Part shown: one piece after another, positions 1-11,850 of the stretch
How the letters are laid out: each line of letters opens with the position of its first letter
Numbering within the stretch: the first letter of the stretch is position 1
Source: Lumbricus terrestris
Taxonomy: Eukaryota > Annelida > Clitellata > Crassiclitellata > Lumbricidae
DNA length: 64,000 bases
Direction of reading: 5' to 3'
Assembly: GCA_949752735.1 (NCBI GenBank)
Contig: OX457053.1
Coordinates: 32,892,900 to 32,956,899, forward strand
The notes under the pieces: generated by a model
Told to the model about the DNA's origin: nothing
Databases searched by the model: none
The model's input: the letters and a program-made list of their open reading frames with translations, nothing else
Position numbers and translations under genes: made by a program

Positions 1-215
1 AGTTTTTTCGTTTTATATTGTTTGGGTCATTTTTTCATTTTATTTTTTATGTAACTTTATTTATTTACTGTCTGTTATTTTTTCCTTAATTTTATTTATG
101 TCTGATATTCCTTGCATTTTCACCGTATTTTCAAGGATTCAGCTTGTCTAACTGATGTCATTGCTTAATTGTTTTAACGTCATCATTTTATAAAGATGTC
201 TACATGTCCGGGGGG
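1..215. repeat. T-rich interspersed repeat, copy 1
   Basis: This T-rich stretch contains TTCGTTTTAT, then CTTTATTTATT.ACT, CTGTTATT and CCTTAATTTTA, then GATTCAGCT and a TTTAAC..CATCATTT block. The same order of words recurs at about 51190-51430, so it is a diverged copy of an interspersed repeat. The copy runs off the left edge of the window. No coding potential is seen. Confidence 0.6.
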
Positions 216-573
216 GATAATGTCCTTTTCCCGGCTAACATTGACATGCTTGCAATTTGCAATTGGACATCTACAGCATGCCAATTATTTAAACAGTTTT
301 AGGGATATCCTTAATCTTCATGACATTGCAGTTTAGTAATGTTGAAATTGTATTTCTTCTGTTGTAAGAAGTTAATTATTTTTGCATCATGTGCTGTCTG
401 TATTACTTTCTTTGTCACTGGCCGTGAATCATTGAGGAGTGAATGCAGATTGTTTTATAAGGTTTTCTTCTTTGTTAATTTCTCAGATATGCAGAGACTG
501 TTTGAAAGTGTTTAGTGCATTTCTAATACATGCTGTTTACATACTCGCATGGTCATTTGTGTGTTTGTTGCAG

Positions 574-3500
574 AACAAGGATTACCATCACGTCAAGTGT
601 CCTGATATTCGTCTCATTGATTTCGGTTCGGCTACGTTTGACTACGAACATCATAGCACCGTTGTTTCCACTCGACATTACAGAGCACCGGAAGTCATTC
701 TTGGTACGTTGAGCTATTAATGTGTTACCTGCAACTTTTATAACGGCAATGAGCTATGTCTTCCTGTTATTTGAATGATTCTGGTTGGTTGGTTTGCGGT
801 TTAAAAAGCATTTATCTTAGACCGTGCTCATCTTGGGATAGCAATGTTACTTCACTGCTAGTGTGTAGATTATCTCACATTTGAAACTTCCCAACTGTAT
901 GCATTGTTTAATGCATCATAAATATTCAATGTTATTCATGTTAACCTTGCATGATGATTTAGGTTGCGTGATGATTTAGGTTGCATGATGATTTAGGTTG
1001 CGTGATGATTTAGGTTGCATGATGATTTAGGTTGCATGATGATTTAGGTTGCATGATGATTTAGGTTGCATGATGATTTAGGTTGCATGATGATTTAGAT
1101 TGCATGATGATTTAGGTTGCATGATGATTTAGGTTGCATGATGATTTAGATTGCATGATGATTTAGGTTGCATGATGATTTAGATTGCATGATGATTTAG
1201 GTTGCATGATGATTTAGATTGCATGATGATTTAGGTTGCATGATGGTCTAGTTATTAAGATGCTGGATTGTCAGCTGAGAGGGTCAGGGGTCACAGGTTA
1301 AGTTGCTCATCCATCCAGAAGTGTCAGTCGTCAGATCTTGAACGTAAGCCTATCTCGTGAATTTATGTTTGCTATTCAGAAAGATTAATAGAACTTGTGA
1401 AACAATGCACTGATATTTATTTATTTATGAGGAACATACATAATTACGTTGGATTGTTATGACAGAAGCACATAGTTAGATGATGGGTCTAGTGAGTGGT
1501 GTTGGACCATGGCAGTTTGCGTGTATCAGATCTCGAATCCAAAGTGTTGTATCTGAGTTTTGCTTGAATCTAGCTGAAGTTGACCGCAGAGGGTTAAAAT
1601 CGAGGCCACAGCAGAAATTTGTTCCATGCTCACATATGCAGAGGCTAAGAAAATTGAGTTGCTACAGCTTTATTGCTGCTTCAGGACTTACATGAGAGCC
1701 TGCTATTCTCTGTTTACTTAACCTGTTTGGTTTATAGTGATATCACATGATTTTCATGCAATATTTAATCTATGGTGAAATATTTAATCTATGGTGAAAT
1801 ATTTAATCTATGGTGAAATATTTAATCTATGGTGCAATATTTAATCTATGGTGCAATATTTAATCTATGGTGCAATATTTAATCTATGGTGCAATATTTA
1901 ATCTATGGTGCAATATTTAATCTATGTTGCAATTTGATTCTTACAGAATTAGGATGGTCGCACCCATGTGATGTGTGGAGCGTTGGTTGTATAATATTCG
2001 AGCTCTACACTGGATATACACTATTCCAGGTATATTAAGACTTAAGACTGCTGCTGTGCTTGTGTAGATCTACATAATGGAATGAGTTTCTCTAGCTGCG
2101 ACACGATGCAAATTTGTGATTACAATTGCCATGCTATATGCTTAGGACTTGTTTCCATCTGTGTCTGTGTGACATTGTGATCGCTGGAGTGGCCTGTTCT
2201 GTAATAATGGGACATAAGATAGCTCCACGCTATCTTGTGGCCTATTGTGCTCCGTTATCTTCTCTACCCTTCATTCCACCTTTTGGTCATCATTTCATGG
2301 TCACTTGATTGTCTTGTGGATGCATTCTTCTATGGCCTAATCTAAGAGTTTTGCTATTGTCAGGACTTCTAGCTGAAGCTGGCTGCCGCAATCCTCAGGG
2401 CCAACTGTTTCTCTTTGTTTTGATCAGTTCGACAGACGCCTGAAGCCTCTCTTTTTATCATTGAAAACACTGGCCGGTTCGGGAGTGTCAGATCTTTAGT
2501 AGCACTATGTAAATACTTGATTTTCAGTTATGATTGTGCCAAGATTGCCAGTACAATAGGATGGGTTGAATTAGCTTAGGCCTTCTTTGAGAGGTTGGGT
2601 TTAAATTTTGCAATGTGTGTGTGTGTATTCGTTTAATTGAAAATGACAAGTCAGGGTGACAAACCGCACCCAGTTACACGTCAGCGGCAGCCATAGGCAG
2701 GCACCATCAGTTGCTAAGACACAACATAACAAAACACGCCAGAAACGGCGCTCATCCAAAACTCTAGTCTACGATGTTACAGAGTCACTTGACAGACAAA
2801 GTCATCTATGGGCAAAAACGACGCCCGAAAGCAAACGTGAGTCACCACCGACGAACTCATTATGAGTCCAACCGAAAGTTTCTCGTCCGATGTTGAATGT
2901 TGGACCGAGTTTATAGAGTCCCTTGATCTGATGTTGACAGCAGCTGCAGCGTCCAGACTTCATTCTCGTCCCATCCATGTATGCGGAAAGGAACGGCAAT
3001 CATTCGCAAGGTGGCGGAGGTGTTGTGGCAACCTGGCATCCCTTGTGGGTTGGTCGCAATGGATCCGTCCAATGGCGATCGGCGGTAGCGTGGTCCTGGC
3101 CAGACTTACGAAATGAATTTCCATCCAAAACATCCACGAATTGGAGTCGAAAAAGTCAGGCGCACAGTCACGAATTAGGAAGTCATCAATAAATTCAGAT
3201 GCTTTCGAGCGTCTATCGCTCAAGACACAATAATCTGATAATCTGCCGTAGAAGCGCAGAGACTGGATCAACGACCAACATGGCCGCCGACCATAGAGTT
3301 GCAATAAAAGCTTGTGTGGTGAAAAGTAAGGAGTTTGCAGCAGATAACATGTGAATAATTGCAGTATTGTAACATGTGAATGGCAGTATTGTAACATGTG
3401 AATGGCAGTATTGTAACATGTGAATGGCAGTATTGACAGGAAACCGAGAATATGGGAATTCAGGAGAAGATGGGGAAAGCATTTTTGCAATTAAATTTTG

Positions 3501-4995
3501 TCAATGGCAAGTCTTGCCAGTGTCATGGATGTGATTGATGGTCAATTGGTCATTGTTGAGTAAATACCTGTTGCTATTACAATGAAGCTTAATAATTTCT
3601 GTTTGACAGACTCATGACAATTTGGAGCATTTGGCAATGATGGAACGAATCCTTGGTGATATTCCGTACAACATGATAAGAAAAACAAGGTAAGCATTTA
3701 TCATTTAGTGCAAGTTTTTAAAGCCATGCTCTAATTAGATTTCTTAGATTCTATTTTATTTCGTGGTTCTGTGTGTTCACAGCAACTGAGATGTGGAATA
3801 GACAATTTAAAGAACTAGAGTGTAGTGTAGTAGGGTTGTGAAATTTTACCGCTTTGTGCAAGTTTGCCTGATATCACATGGCTGGAATTAATTTTAGTCA
3901 GAATAACTGCAAATCTGTTGGATGAGAATTCTGAAACAGTTTGTTACTTGATTCTATTCTTCAGGAAAAGTAAATACTTCTATCGTGGTCGTTTGGATTG
4001 GGATGATGAATCGTCATGTGGACGCTACGTTAAAGACAACTGCCAACCACTTCAGGTTCTTACATTTGTTTCTATCTCAATCAGGATGTAGCTAATCAAC
4101 CAGTTTAACATTATTGCTGTGCTATGTAGTAAAGTAGTTACATTTATGTGGTGTGGCTAAAGATTGAGGGCAATTTTGCTCAGGACTTGTTCTCAGAAGG
4201 CCAAAAACATGGTTTACTGGAGGAGTATGTAACACATAAACAATTAAACGAAACACTGCAATTTGCTAATAGTTTAACCCACGAACATTCTGGAAAACCA
4301 CAACACTCTTGAGTGCTGAACTGATGGAATCTGGATAGTTTAATGAAATTGCTCAGTTTTATCCCCAGTTTTTAGGGGTTCTTTTGGTTTGCACTTGGTC
4401 CTGTAGACCTCATACTTTCATTCGTTTAGTTCCCAACCATTGACCTTTTATTATTGATATTAGTGTTTTTACTTTGCAATTTGGTTATGTGTTGCCTGTT
4501 TGTAAAGATTATTCCTGGTAATAATTGTCATCGTTTCTGTTATTATTCTTAAAGAGTGTATGATTTTAAGATACATGATGTTTCTTAACACGTTGGCTGC
4601 GATGGACGTGTTAACACGTCCCAAATTGAGTCATTTAACACAGCAAATCAGCGGCCAACGTGTTAAAAGCATTCTTTCTATATAGGATTTGAAGATTAAA
4701 AATCAATTGCGATTGATTGGTGCGTTTCCTGTCTACTTAACCCTGAATGCTTGTATACTGAGTTGTGGCCGTGTTTTTCTCTGCACAGAAATACATGCTG
4801 TCTGATTCTGACGATCATCGGTTCCTGTTCGATCTCATCCGCCGAATGCTCACGTACGACGTTAGGGATCGACTAACGCTAGGAGAAGCAGTTCAACATA
4901 TGTTCTTCCGAAAACTTTTCCCCAATTCACGATACGATGTGGGAAACTATGGCGCTCAGTATTGCAATTACCACGGCAACAGTCTGAGCCGATGA
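574..4995 (+). CDS. CLK: CLK-family LAMMER dual-specificity kinase, C-terminal half (partial, 5 exons)
   Basis: Coding exons are 574-703, 1947-2029, 3610-3689, 3965-4055 and 4789-4995, ending in TGA. All are bounded by AG/GT and their phases agree. CLK kinases phosphorylate SR splicing factors in the nucleus. The first exon carries the DFG loop ([16 protein letters not shown]) and the activation-segment end [12 protein letters not shown]. The second has [18 protein letters not shown], subdomains VIII-IX. The third carries the family signature [11 protein letters not shown], which identifies the LAMMER group. The fourth has [11 protein letters not shown] and the last has [13 protein letters not shown], subdomain XI, followed by a short tail. 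Kinase subdomains I-VIb are missing because the 5' part lies left of the window; I saw no HRDLKPEN-type exon in 1-573. The 3965-4055 exon has a weak donor (GTTCTT). Introns hold minisatellites and a tiny piggyBac-like MITE. Confidence 0.93.
944..1250. repeat. 17-bp minisatellite in a CLK intron
   Basis: About 18 tandem copies of a 17-bp unit (TTAGGTTGCATGATGAT) with G/A and A/G variants spread across the array. It lies between the first two CLK exons of the window. Confidence 0.95.
1757..1932. repeat. 19-bp minisatellite just before a CLK splice acceptor
   Basis: About nine copies of a 19-bp unit (AATATTTAATCTATGGTGC; the first copies end in GA). The array stops some 15 bp before the acceptor of the exon at 1947, so it occupies the branch-point region. 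Confidence 0.95.
2645..2690 (-). repeat. LINE-type 3' tail shared with 27785-27825
   Basis: The block TCAGGGTGACAAACCGCACC and its flanks match 27785-27825, where it lies downstream (on the minus strand) of a LINE C-terminal coding remnant. On the minus strand it can fold as GGGTG..CACCC. The DNA to its right, to about 3260, has no recognisable coding sequence and does not match the second copy. Confidence 0.5.
3340..3436. repeat. 22-bp tandem repeat in a CLK intron
   Basis: About four copies of ACATGTGAATGGCAGTATTGTA, the first one diverged. It lies between the exons at 1947-2029 and 3610-3689. Confidence 0.9.
4585..4666. mobile_element. Miniature piggyBac-like MITE (82 bp)
   Basis: The segment starts TTAACACGTTGGC and ends GCCAACGTGTTAA, a perfect 13-bp terminal inverted repeat with TTAA at both ends. 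TTAA is the target site duplicated by piggyBac transposases. Only about 56 bp separate the repeats, so the element cannot code. It sits in the last CLK intron, about 120 bp before the final exon. Confidence 0.7.
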
Positions 4996-6300
4996 GCCTC
5001 CCCCTCCCATCGCTTGATGCGTACATACAATTGATGCACCTATTGTCTTCAACAAATGTATATAGCGTTGTCTTCTTTGCAGATGAGAAGAATAGGAAGT
5101 AATGTTGTTCTGCAGATTAGACGATTTTTAATTTATGTGCAATTTCCTGACAGATCTGCTTTTTGCGTTTTTCGACTGTTGACGAAGAATTGACTGAATT
5201 TGTCGTTTAACTCATCGTTGCCGTTTTCTGTTTTCATTCATTCTGCTTTTTGGTATTTAATGCCTAGGGTCTGTGTTGGCAGTTGAGTGATACAGGTGGA
5301 ACAATAACGTCCTATTTAAAGTCATGCTTTCATATCATGTTATGCATCGGTTGAAAATTAACGATGAAGACAGAAACTGACAGATATGTAACAGCTGTAA
5401 AGATTTGTAAACATCTGCGTCGTTAATACCATGATCTGAGAGAAAACTGAACAATTCTGCTGATTTTAAATTGTGTACGAAGTTTATGGTGGTGACGTTA
5501 CTGGCAGTAGGTGTCTATATGCGAAACTGACTGCACAGCACAGAGGTGGCACCAGACATTTTTCGTAACCAGGCCATAACCAGGGAAGTCAAACAAGTAA
5601 CTAGTACAGTTGGCAAATTATGCCCCATATAAATTCTTGGCAGGGTATATTTTTGACAGCATTGTGGGCAAACAGGACAAAGGCTTTTTATCAGGCATTG
5701 CTTTACTGTAGCGTCCTTAGTCCCCACTGACTGCATCAGTGCTCTGCATACATTGTATGTCAATTATGCAAATTGCAAACATTCATAAATATTTTTAATG
5801 AAATTTGCAGCTCAGGCACAATTTTCTGCAAAGTAATGCCAATTGCAAATGTCTCAAGTGCATTAGACAAGATTTTGAATGAGCTAATTGCTTATATTTT
5901 GGAAGAGCAGCAAGTCAAATGAGTTTTAAAGATGTTCCCAAAACACCTTGGAACACTCCATTCCATTTGTCCCCCATTTAAAATAACTCTCACCCCCTGC
6001 GAACAGCCGCATTCCAGCTGAGTAGGCCGCTAGCATTCCTGCTTAGAGATAGAGCACTAAAGTTCACTGAATGGACAAGTACGGTTTGGAACGGCCATTT
6101 TACATCAATTGAAATTGTGATTGTAGGCCCTATGAGGAGAATGATGGTGGTGGCTCTGGCCAGTAAAAACTGTGTCACACGAAATTCTGCACAACTGCAG
6201 ACCACATGAAAACATTATTGGCAAACAAATCAGATATAGACTTATTATGTCTGCAGTTTAAAACTAGTACAAATTAATGTAAATGTGATCAATTTTCGAC
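4996..6300. other. CLK 3' UTR and intergenic DNA, no gene recognised
   Basis: The stretch follows the CLK stop codon. I found no open frame with recognisable domains, and no well-placed AATAAA. The small open frames here show no conserved motif. Confidence 0.5.
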
Positions 6301-6309
6301 CGGTCACAT

Positions 6310-6600
6310 TAAGCCCCTTCGACGCTGCTCTTTTTTCAATGAGTTGATGGGGAGAGATCCTGTGTCCATTGTGACTTATTGGTTCCTTTCACCTGCTCTG
6401 AGACAATGCAGAGCTGTTCGTTCTCTGTGGTTGGTCCAAAATTGAACCCTGGAGTGGGGCTTCCCTTGACTATGCGAGTCATGCGACACCTCCCAAACTG
6501 TTGAAGACTGTTTTTTACTTAATCTCGGGCGGGTGCGCCTCCGAGTAGGTACCTTGAAGGGACGCTATATAAATTCTGATTGATTGATCGTTTGACCAGG
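6310..6600 (+). repeat. SINE-like repeat with a stem-loop tail and (ATTG)n end
   Basis: Words such as TTTTTTCAATGAGTTGATGGGG recur at 22985-23010. The right end has GCGCCTCCGAGTAGG, CTTGAAGGGACGC and TATATAAATTCT followed by GATTGATTGAT. That tail matches 33026-33075 and, on the minus strand, 24650-24690 and 60183-60216. The shared tail suggests a retrotransposed SINE or LINE end. Confidence 0.6.
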
Positions 6601-6879
6601 TGTCACAATTTATGGTAAAGTTCCCCGTTTACCAATGTAAGCCTAGTCATCCATCTTACTCTAAAGAAAATTTAAATACTACTTTGACCGTTAAGTTCTA
6701 CGTTCAGTCTAAAATAGGCACAGTTCTCAGTAAGTGAGTGGCCTCAGGTTGACGTGTGAATACCGATTTACCGAGAAAGGTAAAAGGTCTTAATGTATCA
6801 CTACAGGGCATGCGGAGACCAGAAAGCAAGACCATATGCTTAAACCTTTGGACGCAAATTTACTTCTAGTACCTATGTT

Positions 6880-7745
6880 GATTTGCTGACCAGTGTCAGG
6901 ACTTGAAGACCAGGGAAGAATGGAGGAACTGCGTTGCCCGATGTGCAGCTCTGCACGGGAAGGACTAAAGGGGGGGAACCTATGTTGAAGACCTTCTTCA
7001 CAGCTCTCCTCTGCCATTGTTGTGGTTGGGCATTTGCTGTGACCCGTGTGGGCTTAACGCGATTTGCTGACCAGGGTCAGGACTTGAAGACCATTTTGCT
7101 GGGCTTATTGTATTGTATCTGACCATTTATAAAGCGCTTCTGTTCTCGCAGCAAGAGCCTTTCAGAAGCGCTCCCAGTGCATTCAACCCCGACCTATAGG
7201 CCGAAAAAAGGCAAGTTTTCAGACGAGAGAAAGACGAGAATACACTACCATAGAGGATGGCATAGCGAACTGATGGGGGAAGCCCATTCCATAGGGAGGG
7301 ACCAATGCAGGCAAATGATCTGGATTGAGCCATGGCGGTCCTGACTCGGGGGGGAGGGGACAAAGAGGTCAAGCTGATCAGAGGACCTAAGAGGACGCAG
7401 CGAAGTGGCAGAAAATGGGCGAAGTATAACGATCACACAGATACTTTGGAGCAAGACCCAATTGAGGCTTATAAGGACCAAAATCTGGACTTTAAATTGT
7501 ATACGGGCCAAGGAGTGGAATCCAGTGAAGTTGTTCAGTCATGAATGTAGAAATGCGGGAGAATCGAGGAAGACGGGCAATGAGCCTAGCAGCAGCATTG
7601 AGTAGCCTACAGATTGCAGAGGAGCTAGCCGATGTGGCTTATGTGGGCAGACCTATACTGGCCAGAGTCAGACTTTTTTAAGACCATTCCGCTGGGCTTA
7701 TGTGGGTATGCTGACCATGGTCAGGTCTTTTGAAGACCATTCTGC
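6880..7745. repeat. Dispersed repeat around a palindromic core, about four copies
   Basis: Units containing GCTGACCAGGGTCAGGACTT and then GAAGACCATT..GCTGGGCTTAT occur near 6881-6916, 7061-7105, 7642-7690 and 7695-7745. The core CTGACCATGGTCAG in the last copy is a perfect palindrome. A LINE fragment separates the second and third copies. Confidence 0.6.
7127..7380 (-). mobile_element. LINE ORF2 C-terminal remnant with stem-loop 3' tail
   Basis: The minus-strand frame reads RSFACIGPSLWNGLPPSVR and then FSSFSRLKTCLF, the usual C-terminal end of non-LTR retrotransposon ORF2 proteins (S-LWN-LP..F...LK..LF). The 3' end contains AGCGCTTCTG..CAGAAGCGCT, a perfect stem, then TTTATAAATGG. The element is strongly 5'-truncated. 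Its tail is shared with SINEs elsewhere in the window. Confidence 0.65.
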
Positions 7746-8484
7746 ATCGTCATTATTTCGAATGGTGGCACGTCTTCGCTCACCGAACAGAGTTCAACAG
7801 ACATGTGAGATATGACCGAAATTCCTGAGTTATTCACCTTTGATGCCAGTAAATATTGAAGCTTGGAAAGCTAAGTGGACTGCGATTACAGCAGCAGCAG
7901 CAGCAACCAATCAGCGACCAAAACCCATCCGATTGGCTGCAGGGTTAGATCGTGATGATTAGGCCAATGGTTAGGCCATAAGCCTAATGGTTAGGCTATA
8001 GGCCTAATGGTTAGGCCCTCCAGTGATGATTAGAATTTGTGCATATAGTGTGAATGTTTAACGGGTCAGCGATGAGGTTAAATGCTGCGGCAATGATGCG
8101 AATCACGAGCAGGCAACATGAGACATGAGACGAAGTGTTTGCAGGTTTCTCACCAGCAGACCTAATTATAAGAGTCTATATATCGAGTATCGTACGATGT
8201 GACTCAGAGTTACTGATTTCAAGTTGGTTCGTCTCCGCAGGCTTGACTATACGGTAGCCTACATGTTACAGGCTTCTGTCTCATGAAACTTTATAGCAAG
8301 TTCGAAACGAAACAATGCCAGGCTGCAATAAAACGTACTGCGGTCGATGCCTATATTAATGAAAGAATGGTATAAATATTTGACTTTCTGATTTCTATGC
8401 GGACTTAAATTCGTGGCAATTCAAGGCTTCGAATAGGCCTAACAGTAAATTAAAACTGTCCGATCTCCCATTAGCCTAGGTTCA

Positions 8485-9135
8485 CTATCGATAAGGCGAC
8501 TCCGAAAGGGCGACCATCAGAAGGGCGACCACAAAAGGGCGCCGATTTTAAAGGCGACTGGTCGAAAGAGCGCCGATCAAAAAGGGCGCCTGAAACAAAA
8601 GGGCGACCATCTAAAGGGCGACCTATAGGCCGAAATCTCACCATATCGATCCTGTTAATGTCATTTATGAATAAACGAAATGAAATAATCCCAATTTATA
8701 ATGTTTTAAATTAAAACATAGTTCCTATTAGAGTAAATTAATTTAATTAAACACTGCTGATAGTCAACTCATAGCGTAGACCTGCATAAGCCTGCTTGCG
8801 CATTTCTCTTTCATGTAGGCTGACCGCTTTAATTTAACTAAAGACTAAATACTGACCACTCATAGTTAGGCTATGACAGATACCATAGGCATAGGCTACC
8901 TTACTCTCGGTCGGTATTTCTCTTTCATCTACCGTCTTTCATCAACCGTTTTCATGGAAACAATCAGATCGTAGGCCTACACAGCGCGAACGTTCGATGT
9001 TCGCCCTTTTGATGGTCGCTCTTTAGTTCGGTCGCCCTTTTGATCGGCGCTCTTTCGATCAGTCGCCTTTAAAATCGGCGCCCTTTTGTGGTCGCTCTTC
9101 TGATGGTCGCCCTTTCGGAGTCACCTTATCGATAG
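8485..9135. mobile_element. Non-autonomous DNA element with long internally repetitive TIRs
   Basis: The left end starts CTATCGATAAGGCGAC and the right end closes GTCACCTTATCGATAG. The inverted repeats extend about 110-130 bp and are built from degenerate AAAGGGCGACC units. The 350-bp core is AT-rich and does not code. I see no clear target-site duplication, so the superfamily is undecided. Confidence 0.8.
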
Positions 9136-9785
9136 CTAGGACACGATTAGCCTATAGGCCTTATTCGATCAAAACTTTACAAGAACGTGAGTTTGTGCTT
9201 GCTTAGGCCTACTTTGGTAAGCAGGCTACGATGGCAGAAGACAGTCAGAGACGAGAACAGTCAAGAAAGACAAGACATAAAGTGACAAATGATTTAACAA
9301 ATAATTGTAACTTTATTACAAAGTCCACTGAAGTCTGAATTAAATTCCTTCCCACACTTTTAATTGGTTTTAATATAATTATTTGCAAAAATCTATTTCT
9401 GTCTCGTCGTAGGCTACGCACGTGTAGCCTATATTTATGCGAAGAGTTTTGGCCATGTCGACTGTGTTGAGGTTGTCCTTCTCTTCAGGATGCGTTTCGA
9501 TGTCCCACTTCGATCCATATGGCGCCACGTTTACCCCTCTTCCCATCTGATCATCTCGCCCCTTCTTCCCCCTTCTCATCCGTCGGATCAATAACAGCAC
9601 AACACAGAAATAAGAAATAAATTTAAAATTAATAATAGTGGGCTTGCGGGATATTAGGCTGATCCGCGCCACGGGCCCTCCTGCCTTTGCGAGGAGCCTA
9701 CGGGGTTTTAAGCCACGTCAGAGGCTCGGCAGGTACTAATACAAAATAAACTACAAACACAACAACAACAGAAAACAGCACAGAG

Positions 9786-9956
9786 CATGGGCGGAGTTTG
9801 GTTTCCGTTCTTGGAGGGGCTAACTTATGAGTCTGCGCCTTCTTGGGGGGCTAAACCCGGAAAAAGATACCATTTACACGGTAAAAAAAACTGAATCTGG
9901 GTCCTCTTGGGCGGGGGGGCTTAGCTCCCCCTAGCCCCTGATAAACTCCGCCCATG
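9786..9956. mobile_element. hAT-type MITE (171 bp)
   Basis: Terminal inverted repeats are CATGGGCGGAGTTT and AAACTCCGCCCATG. The flanks carry a perfect 8-bp duplication GCACAGAG (9778-9785 and 9957-9964), the length made by hAT transposases. No coding capacity. Confidence 0.85.
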
Positions 9957-10114
9957 GCACAGAGCCACACAACCGCTCCTCCTCACCAGCCCCCTCAAGC
10001 CAATCCTCTCAGGCAGCCAGGTCCCAGGCCTAGCCTATATGCGATTCCTAAAGCAACACAGAAAACCCACGACAATAATTAATACATTCTATAGATCTGA
10101 CAGATTTGAATAGT

Positions 10115-11841
10115 CATCATCATCATCATCATCATCAACAACCGAGGGACCAATGCCCGTAGGTGCTCGATGCCGTTCTCGTTATTCCACGCCAGGTTTG
10201 TCTCTCCAAGGCAGCGTGTGTTAGGTCCTGTAATGGTGCTCCACACCATTCTGATATGTTATCCAGCCATTCCTTGTGTGGTCGTCCTTTCCTGTTGGAT
10301 CCCTCCATTCTTCCAAGCACAACTGTCTTGATCTTTCTGCTGCTGTCCATCCTGCATATGTGGCCGAAGAGATCTAGCTTCATGGTTATTATTTTCTGCA
10401 TAAGGTTCTCTGTGTGGTCTATTCGCCTATACAGTTCTGCGTTTGTTACTTTCTGCATCCATCCAATTCGCAAGATCTTTCTGTAGCACCTTCTCTCGAA
10501 AGCGAGTATTCTTCCTTCTGACTCCTTTGTTATTGTCCACGCTTCACATCCGTAAAGCATGCTGCTGAATACGCAGGTTCTTAGCACTTCCAGTTTTAAT
10601 TTCAGTTGTATAGATTTGCTCTTCCAGACTTTGTCCATTGCACTCAATGCTGCTGATGCTTTCCCACTCCTTACCCGTAGTTCTGCCTTGCTATCTAGGT
10701 CGTATGTGTTGACGCACCCTAAGTAGGTGAAATTTTCTACATTTTCCAGTTTGTTTCCATCTATTTCCATTCTTCTGGGCAGATCTTTTGCTCCAAACAC
10801 CATTGTCTTACACTTCTCAAAATTCATCTTGAGCCCATATCTTTTCCCTTCATCGTTTAACTCCTGCACTGTGTGTTCTAGTCTCTGTTCGTCGTCATCT
10901 ATCAAATCGATGTCGTCCGCAAAGCAAAGGTTGTTTATTTTTGTTCCACTGACTGTTACTCCACCTTCATTCTCATTTTCCCTGATGTTGTCCAGCACTC
11001 TCTCCAAGAGTGTGATAAAGATGTCCGGTGACAGTGGCCGGGTCGCCCTGCCTTGTGCCTCTATTGGTGCAAAATCAGGGCCCGTTTTCTCCACACACTC
11101 TAACTGATGCTTTTGCGTTGCTGTTGACCTCCTTTATTATTCGTACTAGCTGCAATTGCTATCTACTCCATACGATTTTAAGACTGCCCACGTGACGTTT
11201 TGGTCAATGCTGTCAAATGCCTTCTGAAAGTCGATTTTTTTGTCCTTCCTTCTGGCCTTCTCTCCTATTAGCCTCAGTGTTAGTATTTGCTGCACTGTAT
11301 TTCTACCCTTCCTGAATCCTGCCTGTTCGACGACAGTGTTCGTCTGCCCGGTATTCCTCAGTTTGTGCTCTAAGTCTCTCTGTTAGGACTGACATTAGTA
11401 CCTTCCCCAGATGGCTCATGAGTGCAATCGTCCTGTAGTTGCTGCATTCTTGTGCATTACCCTTTTTATGCATCACAATTATAGTAGATTTTTTCCACTC
11501 TTCCGGTGTGTGACCTTCATCATATGCTACCTTGCAGATCTGGTGCAGCTCCTTTAGCACCATTTTTCCTCCATATTTTATCATTTCTCCCACTATGCCA
11601 TCTGGACCGGGACTTTTGTTGTTTTTCATGCGTTTTATGGCTCTTTCGACTTCTTCTTCCAGTATGTCGGCGCTTTTGTCCTCTATTGGTGGAGTTATTT
11701 TTGTTAATTCTTCAATTACTTGGTTTACGACCTCCTGGCTTAGTTGTGTTTGGTACAGACTACTGCAGTATTCCGTCCATCTCTGTACTATTTCCTCTGT
11801 GTTCATCAGAGCTCTGCCATTGTCGTCCCTGATTGATGCCG
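10115..11841 (-). mobile_element. RTE-like LINE, 5'-truncated and frameshifted
   Basis: Two minus-strand frames (11303-11806 and 10135-11094) give the fingers/palm half (KNNKSPGPDGI, EEWKKSTIIVMHKKG, CSNYRTIAL) and the second half with the catalytic FADDIDLI box, then YGCEAWT and FERRCYRKILRIGW. This is the endonuclease/RT-type retroposon usually called RTE-like. A gap near 11100-11300 breaks the frame, so the copy is dead. The 3' end is a (ATG)n tract. A 9-bp duplication TTGAATAGT flanks it at 10106-10114 and 11842-11850. The endonuclease domain is missing through 5' truncation. Confidence 0.88.
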
Positions 11842-11850
11842 TTGAATAGT

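Noticed and set aside
1478..1545. tRNA-like A/B box spacing (GGGTCTAGTGAGTGG .. ATCTCGAATCC) and a similar one at 1243-1305
   Set aside because: No complete cloverleaf and weak B boxes; probably SINE relics, too weak to annotate as tRNA genes.
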